A stretch of 64,000 nt of DNA from Pseudomonas sp. S04 (GTDB lineage: Bacteria; Pseudomonadota; Gammaproteobacteria; Pseudomonadales; Pseudomonadaceae). The first letter of the stretch is position 1, and each line of letters starts with the position of its first letter. The stretch lies in the NCBI RefSeq assembly GCF_009834545.1, contig NZ_CP019427.1, positions 3,726,001 to 3,790,000 on the forward strand, written 5' to 3'. The notes under the pieces are model-generated. The model searched no databases. It worked only from the letters and a program-made list of their open reading frames with translations, and was not told the DNA's origin. The translations under genes were made by a program, and so were the position numbers. Positions 34,397 through 43,154 of this stretch are shown here, one piece after another.

Positions 34397-35761
34397 GTGA
34401 ATAGCATGTTCAAACGGACTTTGCTGTTTAGCGCCCTGCTTGCATGCTGGGGCCTGAGCACGGCACAGGCGGCCACTTCAGCTGAACTGGAGCAACTCGG
34501 CAAAAAACTCACCCCCTTCGGTGCGGAGCGGGCTGGCACCGTGGATGGCAGCATCCCGGCCTGGGAGGGAGGCCTGGCCCGTGCCCCGGCTGGCTGGGAG
34601 CCCGGCCATGGTGACCCCTATGGGGCTGACAAGGTGCTTTTCAGCGTCAATGCACAGAATCTCGCTCAACATCAGGCAAAGTTGCCCGCCGGACAGATTG
34701 AACTGATCAAGGCCTATCCCGGCTACCGCGTGGACGTTTATCCGACCCATCGCAGTTGCACCTTCCCGGACGCCGTGGCGCAGCGCACCAAACAATTCGC
34801 CGCACAGAGCAAGGTTGGCGCTGACGGTTGGCAGTTGGAAGCCGCGGCCGGCGAAGCGATTCCGTTTCCGCTACCGGCCAGCGGTGTCGAGGCGATGTGG
34901 AACTACAAATTGCGCTACATCGCCAAGGGTCGGCAATTCGATGCCGCGTTTCTGATGCGGGACAAAGGGGGGACGCTGACACAAGTCGAGCAAAAATCCT
35001 ACGAGTTCTACCCCTATAACGACCCGGCCGTAAAAGCCCCGGCAGATACCGGCAATATCGAAGCCAAGCTGATGTATGACCTGCTTTCACCCTCGTCCCG
35101 GGCGGGCGAGATGTACCTGGTGCATGCACAATTGGATAAGCCGCAGGATGCCTGGATCTACTTCCCTGGCCAACGCCGCGTGCGGCGTGCCCCCTCCTTT
35201 GCCTACGACAACCCGATTGCTGGCTCCGACAGCCTCTACTACGTTGACCAGATCAATATGTACACCGGTGCGCTCGATCGCTACGACTACAAGCTGGTCG
35301 GCAAAAAGGAAATGATTGTTGCGTACAACTCTTACAAATTGGTCGATAAGTCGAACCGCTATGAGCAGTTGATCGGTCAGGACTACCTCAATCGTGACGT
35401 GCAGCGTTACGAGCAGCACCGGGTCTGGGTGGTGGAGGCAACGGTGAAAGCTGACAAGCGTCACTCCCTGGCCAAGCGGGTGTTCTACTTCGACGAGGAC
35501 AGCTGGGCATTGCTGCATGTCGATATGTTCGACGCCAAGGGCAATCTTTGGCGTGCCCAGGAAGGCAGCGTCTGGGCCAATCCACAGATCCAGGCATGCA
35601 CCTCCATCGAGTACGTCAGCTATGACCTGATCGCCCGTCGCTACATCGCCGACGGCTTTACCCAGGAAGGCAAGGTGCTCGACCTGACCGCAGGCCTCGA
35701 AGGCCGGGTCAACGACAAGATGTTCAACTCCGACGAACTGCGTCGCCGCGGCGAACGTTAA
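34397..35761 (+). CDS. DUF1329 secreted protein
   Basis: A 454-aa exported protein. The signal peptide (LLFSALLACWGLSTAQA) is followed by the DUF1329 domain: LTPFGAERAGTVDGSIPAWEGG near the N terminus, YEFYPYN, AWIYFPGQRRVRRAPSFAYDNP and the C-terminal YIADGFTQEGK. Such proteins are thought to have a LolA/LolB-like fold and to act with DUF1302 partners at the outer membrane. The start is GTG at 34397 with AGGAG seven bases before it. It is followed after 21 bp by the DUF1302 gene. Substrate unknown. Confidence 0.87.
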   Translation: MNSMFKRTLLFSALLACWGLSTAQAATSAELEQLGKKLTPFGAERAGTVDGSIPAWEGGLARAPAGWEPGHGDPYGADKVLFSVNAQNLAQHQAKLPAGQIELIKAYPGYRVDVYPTHRSCTFPDAVAQRTKQFAAQSKVGADGWQLEAAAGEAIPFPLPASGVEAMWNYKLRYIAKGRQFDAAFLMRDKGGTLTQVEQKSYEFYPYNDPAVKAPADTGNIEAKLMYDLLSPSSRAGEMYLVHAQLDKPQDAWIYFPGQRRVRRAPSFAYDNPIAGSDSLYYVDQINMYTGALDRYDYKLVGKKEMIVAYNSYKLVDKSNRYEQLIGQDYLNRDVQRYEQHRVWVVEATVKADKRHSLAKRVFYFDEDSWALLHVDMFDAKGNLWRAQEGSVWANPQIQACTSIEYVSYDLIARRYIADGFTQEGKVLDLTAGLEGRVNDKMFNSDELRRRGER

Positions 35762-35782
35762 GTCCGACCTGAGGAAAAGCTC

Positions 35783-37645
35783 ATGCATAACAAAAATAAA
35801 GGCGCGGCCCTTGCCGCGCCGGGCTTCCCGCGTGTCAAAAACAACCTGACCCTGCTGATGATGGCGGCCTGCGGCCTGGTCTGGAGCGCGCCGGGCCACG
35901 CGTTTCGCTTCGGCTCGGACGCGGGGATATCCGGCAGCCTGGATTCGAGTCTGTCCTATGGCTTCGCGCAGCGCCTGGAGTCGCAGGACTGCCATATCCT
36001 CGGCGGCGATAGCGGTGGCTGTAACAACGGCACCCAGACTCAGACCGGGCGCTTCTACAATCTGAGCAAAGGGAATGGCTACGCCAACGCCGATATCAGC
36101 TACAGCAATGCTGACGATGGCAACCTCAACTACAACAAGCACGATGTCTTCTCGCACGTGATCAAGGGCAACCATGAGTTGAGCCTGAAACTCGGTGAGG
36201 GTTGGAGCGCACTCGGCCGGGTCGCCTGGGCGAAAGACTTCAAGATGGATGACACCCGAAACACCGAACTGGATGACGACGCCAAGCGGGAAGCCACCGA
36301 GCGCCTGGAGTTGCTCGACCTCTGGGTGGCGAAGAGTTTCGACCTCGGTGAGATGCCAGCCAAGGTCAAGGTCGGCAACCAGGTGATCAGCTGGGGCGAG
36401 GAAATCTTCGTGACCGGTGGCATCAACCAGATCAACGCCATCAACCTTGCGAACTACCACACCCCCGGCACCCAATTGAAGGAGGTGTTCATCCCGGCAC
36501 CTATGGCTTCGTTCAACCTCGGGCTGAGCGAGACCCTCAGCGTTGAGGCCTACTACCAGTTCAAGTGGAACGCCTATGGCATCGACCCGGTGGGCACCTA
36601 CTACTCGGGGAGCGATGTGGTGGGTGAAGGCAATCTGCCGATCTACCTCTCGACCAGCTTCGTCAACAATGTCTACAGCCCCTTGCTCGGCCTGACTTGC
36701 GCCGACCTGACGCCCACGGGACGCTGCGGCGCGCCAGGGATCAGCGGCCTGAGCGACGAGCAGATGTTCGCCACGGGGCTGGCGATTCCCTACGCCGGCA
36801 GGCATGAAGCGAAAAACAGTGGGCAGTACGGCATCGCCCTGCGCTGGACGGCGGAGGAGATCGAGACCGAGTTCGGCGTGTTCTATCAGCGCTACCATGA
36901 CAAGTTGCCCTTCGTCGGCTACACGGCCACCCGCTCCCCCGATACCCTGCTGGTCGACAACTACTTCATCAACTATGGCGAAGACAAGAATCTGTTCGGC
37001 CTGTCGATGAACACCATGGTCGGACCGGTAGCGGTCGGCGCGGAGCTGTCCTACCGGCCCAACGACAGCGTCAGCATTGATCCCCTGGTGCCCTTTGGCG
37101 CGGCCTTCACCGGCCGGTTCAATGAATTCAGCGTGTACGACAACGGCGTCAGCAAGGGCTATGTCGAAGAGAAGAAATGGCAGGCACATGTGAATGCCGT
37201 CTACAGCTTCTCGGCCAGCGACCCGCTGGGTTTCATTCCAGGGAGCCTGGGCGCCTCCGACGGCTTCCTGCTGACCGAGGCGGTCGTCACCCACTACCCG
37301 GATCTGGACACCTCGGGCGAGACGCCATACCTGCTCCCGGACTATTCACTGCCGGACAAAACCTCCTGGGGCTACGTCGCCGAGATGGGCATCAACTACC
37401 CGAATGCGTTCGGTAGCGGTATCACCCTCACGCCGCAGCTGGACTTCTACCACGACGTCAACGGCACCACGCCGAACGCATCGCCGTTCGTCGAGGGCCG
37501 CAAGTCGCTGACCAGCGCCTTGCTGTTCAACTACCGCGACCGTTGGAAGGGTGGCCTGCAGTGGGTGCAGTACTGGGGCGGCGGCGACAACAACCTGATG
37601 ACTGACCGCGATTTCATCAGCGGCAACATCTCCTACTCGTTCTGA
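35783..37645 (+). CDS. DUF1302 outer-membrane-type protein
   Basis: A 620-aa exported protein with DUF1302 features: the signal peptide is unusually long (about 50 residues), the mature part starts GFRFGSDAG-like and shows alternating beta-strand pattern with many Gly and Tyr, and it ends in SGNISYSF, with the terminal Phe that is typical of outer-membrane beta-barrels. It is preceded by GAGG. Together with DUF1329 and the RND protein it probably makes an envelope export or uptake route for a hydrophobic compound. Confidence 0.85.
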   Translation: MHNKNKGAALAAPGFPRVKNNLTLLMMAACGLVWSAPGHAFRFGSDAGISGSLDSSLSYGFAQRLESQDCHILGGDSGGCNNGTQTQTGRFYNLSKGNGYANADISYSNADDGNLNYNKHDVFSHVIKGNHELSLKLGEGWSALGRVAWAKDFKMDDTRNTELDDDAKREATERLELLDLWVAKSFDLGEMPAKVKVGNQVISWGEEIFVTGGINQINAINLANYHTPGTQLKEVFIPAPMASFNLGLSETLSVEAYYQFKWNAYGIDPVGTYYSGSDVVGEGNLPIYLSTSFVNNVYSPLLGLTCADLTPTGRCGAPGISGLSDEQMFATGLAIPYAGRHEAKNSGQYGIALRWTAEEIETEFGVFYQRYHDKLPFVGYTATRSPDTLLVDNYFINYGEDKNLFGLSMNTMVGPVAVGAELSYRPNDSVSIDPLVPFGAAFTGRFNEFSVYDNGVSKGYVEEKKWQAHVNAVYSFSASDPLGFIPGSLGASDGFLLTEAVVTHYPDLDTSGETPYLLPDYSLPDKTSWGYVAEMGINYPNAFGSGITLTPQLDFYHDVNGTTPNASPFVEGRKSLTSALLFNYRDRWKGGLQWVQYWGGGDNNLMTDRDFISGNISYSF

Positions 37646-37657
37646 CCGCCGGCGCAA

Positions 37658-37674
37658 GGCGGGCCAGTCCCGCC
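37658..37674 (+). terminator. Short intercistronic hairpin
   Basis: GGCGGG-CCAGT-CCCGCC lies between the DUF1302 and RND genes, 13 bp after the stop. There is no T-run, so it more likely stabilises or attenuates the message than ends it. Confidence 0.4.
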
Positions 37675-37712
37675 CTGCTCCGTTCGCTTGGTAATTTCAG
37701 GAAGGCATAACC

Positions 37713-40073
37713 ATGCTGACTTCCCTGGTGCTCGGCCTCGAGCGCTTCTTCTTCCGTCATCGTCTTGCCACCCTCGGCGTGCTGGCCCTGGTGACCCTGG
37801 TGATGGCTGGCTTCGCCGCGCAACTGCGCATGTCTGCCGGCTTCGACAAGCAGCTGCCGCAGCAGCACGAGTTCATCAAGACCTTCAACCAGTACCGCGA
37901 CGTGCTGTTCGGCGCCAATCGCATCATCGTGGTGCTGCACGCCAAGCACGGCGATATCTGGAACAAGGAGGCGCTGACCAAGCTCAACGACCTGACCCAG
38001 ACCCTGTTCTTCATGCCCGGCATCGACCGCCGCACGGTGACCTCGCTGTGGACCCCGAACACCCGCGCGGTACAGATTACCGAAGAGGGCATGAAGGCCG
38101 AGGATGTGGTGGGGGGCGACGTCACCGTGGCCACTCTGAACGACCAGGCCATCGCCGGCATTCGTGAGCGCACCCTGGTCGGCGGCTTCGTCGGCAGCCT
38201 GGTGGCCAACGATTACTCCGGGGCCATGGTGCTGGCCGAGCTGGCCGATCCTGACCCGCAGACCGGCCAACGCCTGAACTACCTGGAGTTCAGCCAGCGC
38301 CTGGAGGACGAAGTGCGGGCCAAGTACGGCGACGACCAATACGAGGTGCAAATCATCGGTTTCGCCAAGCAGATGGGCGACATCGGCGCTGGCGCCACGT
38401 CGGTGATGGGTTTCTTCGCCCTGGCGTTCCTGCTCACCGTGCTGGCGGTCTATTGGTACACCCGCTCCTGGGCGTTGACCTTCCTGCCGCTGTGCTGTTC
38501 GCTGGTGTCGGTGGTCTGGCAGTTCGGCACTATCACTCTCCTTGGCTTCGGCCTCGACCCGCTGGCGATCCTGGTGCCTTTCCTGGTGTTCGCCATCGGT
38601 GTGTCCCATGGCGTGCAGCAGGTCAACTTCATCTCCAAGGAAGTCTGCGCCGGCGCCGATGGCATGACCGCCGCGCGCCGCAGCTTCTCCGGCTTGCTGA
38701 TTCCCGGCACGCTGGCGCTGATCACCGCCTTCGTCGGCTTCGCTACGCTGGTGCTGGTGCCAATCCCAATGATTCGCGAACTGGCGATCACCGCCTCGGT
38801 TGGGGTGGCCTACAAGATAGTCACCAACCTGATCATGCTGCCGGTGCTGGCCAGCTATTTGCGCTTCGATCAGGCCTATGTGAGACGCGTCGATCGACTT
38901 CGCCGCGGGCGTGACGGCGCCATGCTCAAGCTCGGGCGCATCGCCGAGACGCGTAATGCGGCAATCGGGGCGGTGCTGTGTCTGGTGCTGCTGGTCGCCG
39001 CCGTATGGCAGAGCCAGGGTCGGCATGTTGGCCATGTCCTGCCGGGCGCGCCGGAGCTGCATATCGACTCGCGCTATAACAAAGACGTGGAAAGCGTGGT
39101 CAGCCATTTCGGTCTCGGCCTGGATCTCTTCACAGTCGCGGTGGAAACGCCGAAGAACAGCTGCTATCAGCACGAGGTGATGGCCTACATCGACCGGCTG
39201 ACCTGGTACCTGGCCAATGTGCCGGGTGTTCTCTCGGCGCAGTCGTTGCCTGTACTGACCAAGCTCTCGGCCTCCGGAGTCAACGAGGGCAATCCGAAAT
39301 GGGTGGCGCTACCGGCGGATGAGCTGTCACTCGGTGAAGCGGTACGCCAGGTACCCGAGGGGCTGCGGCTGTACAACGCAGACTGCAGCTTGCTGCCGGT
39401 CAACCTGTATCTGGCCGACCACAAGGCCAGCACCCTGAAAAGCGTGGTGGAGGCCGTTCAGCAATACCGCGCCGAGCACCCAATGGTGGGGGTAAACGTG
39501 CGCCTCGCCAGTGGCAATGCCGGGGTGCAGGCGGCCACCAACGAGATCGTCGAAAGCTCCGAGCTGCCGATGATGCTCTACGTCTACCTGACCATCGTGC
39601 TGCTGGTCTTTGTGGTTTACCGCGACTGGCGAGCGATGGTCGCCTGCTGCCTGCCGCTGACCTTGGCCACCTTTCTCGGTTACTGCTTCATGAAGGCCCT
39701 GGATATTGGCCTGACTGTCGCCACTTTGCCGGTGATGGTGCTCGCGGTCGGCATCGGCGTGGATTACGCCTTCTACATCTATAACCGTCTGCAGTTGCAC
39801 CTGGCTGAGGGGCTGGACATCGCCAACGCCTTCAAGCTGGCGCTGCGCGAGGTCGGCGTGGCGACCATCTTCACGGCCATCACCCTGTCCATCGGTGTGG
39901 CCACCTGGTCGTTCTCGGCGCTGAAGTTCCAGGCTGACATGGGGCTGCTGCTGACCTTCATGTTCATGGTCAACATGCTGATGGCGATTACCCTGTTACC
40001 GGCCATCGCAGTGATGCTGGATGTGCTGATTCCGCGTCGGGGGCCGGTTTGCGCGCCTCTGGTTGCGCACTGA
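37713..40073 (+). CDS. RND/MMPL-family transporter
   Basis: A 786-aa inner-membrane protein of the RND superfamily, hopanoid/MMPL-like, with twelve membrane helices in two halves: TM1 near residues 18-36, a large periplasmic loop, TM2-6 (about 225-390), TM7 near 405, a second loop, TM8-12 (about 610-775). The fourth-helix-type motif MVLAVGIGVDYAFYIYNR has the Asp expected for proton coupling, and the first half has LVFAIGVSHGVQQVN in the equivalent place without an acidic residue. Such proteins move lipids or hydrophobic metabolites. AGGA precedes the ATG. It works presumably with the DUF1302/DUF1329 and Ycf48-like partners. Confidence 0.88.
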   Translation: MLTSLVLGLERFFFRHRLATLGVLALVTLVMAGFAAQLRMSAGFDKQLPQQHEFIKTFNQYRDVLFGANRIIVVLHAKHGDIWNKEALTKLNDLTQTLFFMPGIDRRTVTSLWTPNTRAVQITEEGMKAEDVVGGDVTVATLNDQAIAGIRERTLVGGFVGSLVANDYSGAMVLAELADPDPQTGQRLNYLEFSQRLEDEVRAKYGDDQYEVQIIGFAKQMGDIGAGATSVMGFFALAFLLTVLAVYWYTRSWALTFLPLCCSLVSVVWQFGTITLLGFGLDPLAILVPFLVFAIGVSHGVQQVNFISKEVCAGADGMTAARRSFSGLLIPGTLALITAFVGFATLVLVPIPMIRELAITASVGVAYKIVTNLIMLPVLASYLRFDQAYVRRVDRLRRGRDGAMLKLGRIAETRNAAIGAVLCLVLLVAAVWQSQGRHVGHVLPGAPELHIDSRYNKDVESVVSHFGLGLDLFTVAVETPKNSCYQHEVMAYIDRLTWYLANVPGVLSAQSLPVLTKLSASGVNEGNPKWVALPADELSLGEAVRQVPEGLRLYNADCSLLPVNLYLADHKASTLKSVVEAVQQYRAEHPMVGVNVRLASGNAGVQAATNEIVESSELPMMLYVYLTIVLLVFVVYRDWRAMVACCLPLTLATFLGYCFMKALDIGLTVATLPVMVLAVGIGVDYAFYIYNRLQLHLAEGLDIANAFKLALREVGVATIFTAITLSIGVATWSFSALKFQADMGLLLTFMFMVNMLMAITLLPAIAVMLDVLIPRRGPVCAPLVAH

Positions 40074-40087
40074 TTGGAGGACACGAA

Positions 40088-41059
40088 ATGCCCAAGAGAG
40101 ACTTCACTCCCGTGCGTTTGCTGCTGGTTTGCGCCTTGCTGGCAGGCGCCAACATGATCCTCTACAGCCGTGCCGCTGAACGGACTCCCGCCATGCGCCA
40201 AGCCCAAGCACAACACGCCCCGCTGGTGGCGGTGAGCCAGGCCGGTGAGCGCCTGGTCGCGGTGGGCGATTATGGCGTCGTGGCGCTCTCCGACGGGGGG
40301 CAGGACTGGCGGCAAGCCAGGGTGGTTCCTGTCGATACGCTGCTGACCGCGGTTAGTTTCGCCGACGCGCAAAATGGATGGGCGGTCGGTCACGGAGGAG
40401 TGCTGTTGCACACCAGCGATGCTGGCGAAAACTGGACTCTGCAGCAGCGCCTGGAAGACAAACCCGTACTGCTTTCCGTCTGGTTCGAGAACACCCGCCA
40501 CGGCATAGTCACCGGCGCCTATGGCTACGCCAGCGAGACCCAGGATGGTGGTCAGAGCTGGCAACGCCTGAGCCTGGGTGCGAACGATGATGACTATCAC
40601 CTCAATCACATCTTCTGCGCACCGGATGGCAGCCTGTTCATCGCCGCGGAGGGCGGCAACGCGTACCGCTCGCGCGACAACGGTGTGACATGGGAGACGT
40701 TGGATACCGGCGTCAGTGGCTCGTTATGGAGCGGCATCACATTGCGCGACGGCCGCGTGCTACTGGCTGGCATGAGCGGGCGGGTGCTGCTCAGCGAAGA
40801 CCGCGGCGATTCCTGGCGCGAGTTGGACAGCGGCAGCCAGGAGGCGATCACCGCCTTGATCCAGTTGGTCGATGGCCGCGTGGTGGTGGTTGGTAATGGT
40901 GGGCTGGTGAGCGTCGCGGATGCTGAACTAAAGCATTTCAGTAGCGCGATTCGTGAAGACCGCGTGAACCTTTCTGCGCTGCTGGCTGTGGATGACGATC
41001 AACTGACATTGTTCAGTCCACAGGGTGTGTTGCATCAGCGGCTGTCATCGCGGCAATGA
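40088..41059 (+). CDS. Ycf48-like (BNR-repeat) propeller protein
   Basis: A 323-aa exported protein. An N-terminal hydrophobic segment (VRLLLVCALLAGANMIL) leads to a beta-propeller with repeated blades of the photosystem-assembly Ycf48/BNR type: DGGQDWRQA, VGHGGVLLHTSDAGENWTL, TQDGGQSWQRL, RDNGVTWETL, SEDRGDSWREL. Each is an Asp-box-like turn. The role may be assembly of the neighbouring membrane complex. The ATG at 40088 follows TTGGAGGAC, 14 bp after the RND stop. Confidence 0.85.
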   Translation: MPKRDFTPVRLLLVCALLAGANMILYSRAAERTPAMRQAQAQHAPLVAVSQAGERLVAVGDYGVVALSDGGQDWRQARVVPVDTLLTAVSFADAQNGWAVGHGGVLLHTSDAGENWTLQQRLEDKPVLLSVWFENTRHGIVTGAYGYASETQDGGQSWQRLSLGANDDDYHLNHIFCAPDGSLFIAAEGGNAYRSRDNGVTWETLDTGVSGSLWSGITLRDGRVLLAGMSGRVLLSEDRGDSWRELDSGSQEAITALIQLVDGRVVVVGNGGLVSVADAELKHFSSAIREDRVNLSALLAVDDDQLTLFSPQGVLHQRLSSRQ

Positions 41060-41101
41060 GTTGCTCAGGCCGACACAGTACCTGTACAGACGCGGCCATT
41101 T

Positions 41102-41136
41102 GCCTTGCGGTGATCCCATCGAGTTCATCGCAAGGC
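41102..41136 (+). terminator. Hairpin after the transporter operon
   Basis: GCCTTGCGGTGA and TCATCGCAAGGC pair as a 12-bp stem with one G-T pair, 43 bp after the stop of the Ycf48-like gene. A moderate terminator candidate. Confidence 0.5.
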
Positions 41137-41274
41137 CTGTCTTAATGAAGCGATTCATTCAAGGCGAAATGAATCTCCTCTAGTTTCGTAGACACTTTTG
41201 AAGGCAGGTTGGACTACCCCCTGAACGGTAGACACCTCCAGGCCTTGAACTGAAGCCACTGGACAGTGCCCTGA

Positions 41275-41448
41275 GCAACCAGCGTTAGGCGAGTGATCGT
41301 GCCGTTGCGCAAATCACAGGCGCTGTCTCACGCCTTCATCTACACCGCTGTGACAAGGGCGCAGGCGCCGGTGATCCCGATGGGCTATGTGAAGGCTGCA
41401 AGGAAAGCAGTTACGAATGCACCTAAATGGGTGTCCGGTTTCATTTGA
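41275..41448 (+). pseudogene. C-terminal fragment of a UvrD/RecD-type helicase
   Basis: In the frame ending at the TGA of 41446-41448 the translation reads RRVIVPLRKSQALSHAFIY then TAVTRAQAPVI. The YTAVTRAQ segment is helicase motif VI of the UvrD/RecD group, here with the usual VIVP strand before it. A stop codon lies just upstream at 41272-41274, so only the last 57 codons of the gene remain. It is a remnant of a lost, perhaps mobile, DNA-processing gene. The preceding bases (41170-41250) contain two GTAGACAC words 46 bp apart of unknown origin. Confidence 0.65.
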
Positions 41449-41458
41449 CCACTACAAT

Positions 41459-41647
41459 ATGGACACAGGGAAACTCCGCCGAGCGGATTCGCGAGTAGCA
41501 GCCCTGCACCTGCGCGCGCTGCTGGAATCCGAGTGGCTTGATCTTTTCCTGTTTTCCACGATGCAAGGATTTGATCAAACGTTTTGTAAAGACACAGCTA
41601 CCAGAGCGACAGATGCATTTTTAGCCGCGTACGGCGCCCCTCAATGA
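41459..41647 (+). CDS. Doubtful small reading frame
   Basis: An ATG at 41459 opens 62 codons (MDTGKLRRADSRVAALHL...). The start is preceded by no ribosome site and I do not recognise the product. It lies in a junk region between two gene fragments and may be a piece of a degraded gene. Bases 41648-41807 show nothing that I can support. Confidence 0.2.
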   Translation: MDTGKLRRADSRVAALHLRALLESEWLDLFLFSTMQGFDQTFCKDTATRATDAFLAAYGAPQ

Positions 41648-41807
41648 TCTGGGCCGATGATGACCTGCTCTGAGCGGTTAGCAGTGTTGCGTACAACAAC
41701 CCCACATGACCGACAATTTTCACTCGCCGATGAAGTTTATGGATCGAAAGCCTGCTCCTCAGTGCTACGAAAGTCAGGATGGATTCCCGCGCCCCTGCCA
41801 ACCCCGT

Positions 41808-41885
41808 GGCAAGCGGATTTTCAACCGTTGCTGCGCCGGGCTGTTGGCGGCGGCGAGTGTGCTGTTGATGGCGCGTCGGGCGTGA
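41808..41885 (+). pseudogene. Tail of a second lysE/rhtB exporter gene
   Basis: The frame reads GKRIFNRCCAGLLAAASVL then LMARRA and stop, matching the C terminus of the exporter at 19340-19960 (GKRVFNRCCAGLLAAAASV). Nucleotide likeness starts abruptly at the left and runs on through the stop, the spacer GCCTCGGGC and the first codons of the SGNH gene. The 5' part of the gene is missing. Confidence 0.8.
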
Positions 41886-41894
41886 GCCTCGGGC

Positions 41895-42629
41895 ATGCTT
41901 GAACCCTTGAGCAAACTGTTGCTGGGGCCTTTGCTCCTGCTGCAGGGTCTCTACGTCCGGCGGGTCACCCCGCGGTTGCCGGAAGCCAGCGGTGCACGCC
42001 AGGGCTTGACCGGCAATGGCGTGCGCCTGCGCTTGCTGATAGTCGGGGATTCGGCCGTCGCCGGGGTGGGTGCCGCGACCCAGGACCAGGCCCTGAGCGG
42101 GCAACTGGTTGGACGGCTGGCTGCAGATTTCCAGGTGAGCTGGCAACTCTGGGCACAGACCGGGCTGGATTCCCAAGGCCTGCTGGAGCTGCTCGAAGCC
42201 AAGGACGCGGAGCCCTTCGATGTGGCGGTGCTGGGCATTGGGGTCAACGATGTCACCAGCAGCCTTGGCGCCGATCAATGGCTGGTGCGGCAACAGCGCT
42301 TGCTGGGGTTGTTGAGGGACAAGTTCGCAGTGCAACAGTTGATCATTTCCCCGCTGCCACCGATGCATCTGTTCCCGGCATTGCCCCAGCCTCTGCGCTG
42401 GTACCTGGGCAACCGGGCCAGGCGTTTCAACCAACGACTGGCCACCCTCACCGCCGCCCAGCCATCCTGTAGCCTGCTGACCCTGAGCCTGGCCCCGGAG
42501 GCCGGGATGATGGCCGTCGACGGTTTCCATCCCGGGCCGATGATCTACAGTCTCTGGGCAGAGCACGCCGCCCAGGCCATCACTGGGCGGCGGCACAACA
42601 ATAAAAACCCAGGAGTCGAACATGTCTGA
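41895..42629 (+). CDS. SGNH/GDSL-family hydrolase
   Basis: A 244-aa hydrolase of the SGNH superfamily. The catalytic blocks are visible: block I with the nucleophile in LLIVGDSAVAGVGA, Gly of the oxyanion hole in block II, block III in VAVLGIGVNDVTS (Asn), and the Asp/His pair in MMAVDGFHPGP. An N-terminal hydrophobic stretch (LLLGPLLLLQGLYV) may anchor it. Possible substrates are acyl esters of lipids or sugars. It follows the broken lysE copy and overlaps the NTF2-like gene by 8 bp. Confidence 0.87.
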   Translation: MLEPLSKLLLGPLLLLQGLYVRRVTPRLPEASGARQGLTGNGVRLRLLIVGDSAVAGVGAATQDQALSGQLVGRLAADFQVSWQLWAQTGLDSQGLLELLEAKDAEPFDVAVLGIGVNDVTSSLGADQWLVRQQRLLGLLRDKFAVQQLIISPLPPMHLFPALPQPLRWYLGNRARRFNQRLATLTAAQPSCSLLTLSLAPEAGMMAVDGFHPGPMIYSLWAEHAAQAITGRRHNNKNPGVEHV

Positions 42630-43050
42630 ACTCAAGCTGCATCCCAACGTCGCCGCCACCCTGGCGCAGTGGCACGCCATGCTCGATAAGGGCGACTTGC
42701 GCGCCCTGCCCGAATTGCTCGCTACCGAAGCCGTATTCCGCTCGCCAATGGCCCATACGCCCTACCCCGGCGCGCCGGTGGTGGCGATGATCCTCAACAC
42801 GGTGTTCCAGGTGTTCGAGGATTTTACCTACCACCGCGAACTGGCGAGTGCCGACGGATTGAATGTGGTGCTGGAATTCAGTGCCCGGGTCGGCGCCAAG
42901 CAACTCAAGGGCATCGATATGATTCGCTTCAACGAGGAGGGGAAAATCGTCGAGTTTGAAGTGATGGTGCGACCGATGAGCGCCTTGCAGGCCCTGGGTG
43001 ACGAGATGGGCCGACGTCTTGCTGCGTACCTGGCTGCGAGCAAGGCCTGA
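42622..43050 (+). CDS. NTF2-like (SnoaL-type) protein
   Basis: A 142-aa protein of the nuclear transport factor 2-like superfamily: WHAMLDKGDLRALPELLATEA at the N terminus and IDMIRFNEEGKIVEFEVMVRP near the end, the usual cone-shaped fold with a deep pocket. The function may be an isomerase, a hydrolase or simply a binding protein. The ATG overlaps the end of the SGNH gene and has AGGAG upstream. The pair is probably co-expressed. Confidence 0.83.
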   Translation: MSELKLHPNVAATLAQWHAMLDKGDLRALPELLATEAVFRSPMAHTPYPGAPVVAMILNTVFQVFEDFTYHRELASADGLNVVLEFSARVGAKQLKGIDMIRFNEEGKIVEFEVMVRPMSALQALGDEMGRRLAAYLAASKA

Positions 43051-43154
43051 GCACCAAGGCGCCATTGCGAGTTTGAGCGCAAGACCCCGGGTGCACGGTG
43101 GCGGGCGGACGACTAGTCTGTCCACCAGTCCCTCACTCCTGACCCGGATGCCCC

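Noticed and set aside
35087..37294. 735-codon minus-strand frame
   Set aside because: Antisense to the DUF1329 and DUF1302 genes; no family likeness.
41170..41250. Insertion-sequence end (two GTAGACAC words)
   Set aside because: The words are in the same orientation, no transposase piece is found and no target duplication is visible, so I do not call an IS.
19882..41919. Prophage or integrative element with att sites
   Set aside because: No integrase, capsid, conjugation or replication gene is present, and the flanking duplicates are diverged coding ends, not short identical att cores.
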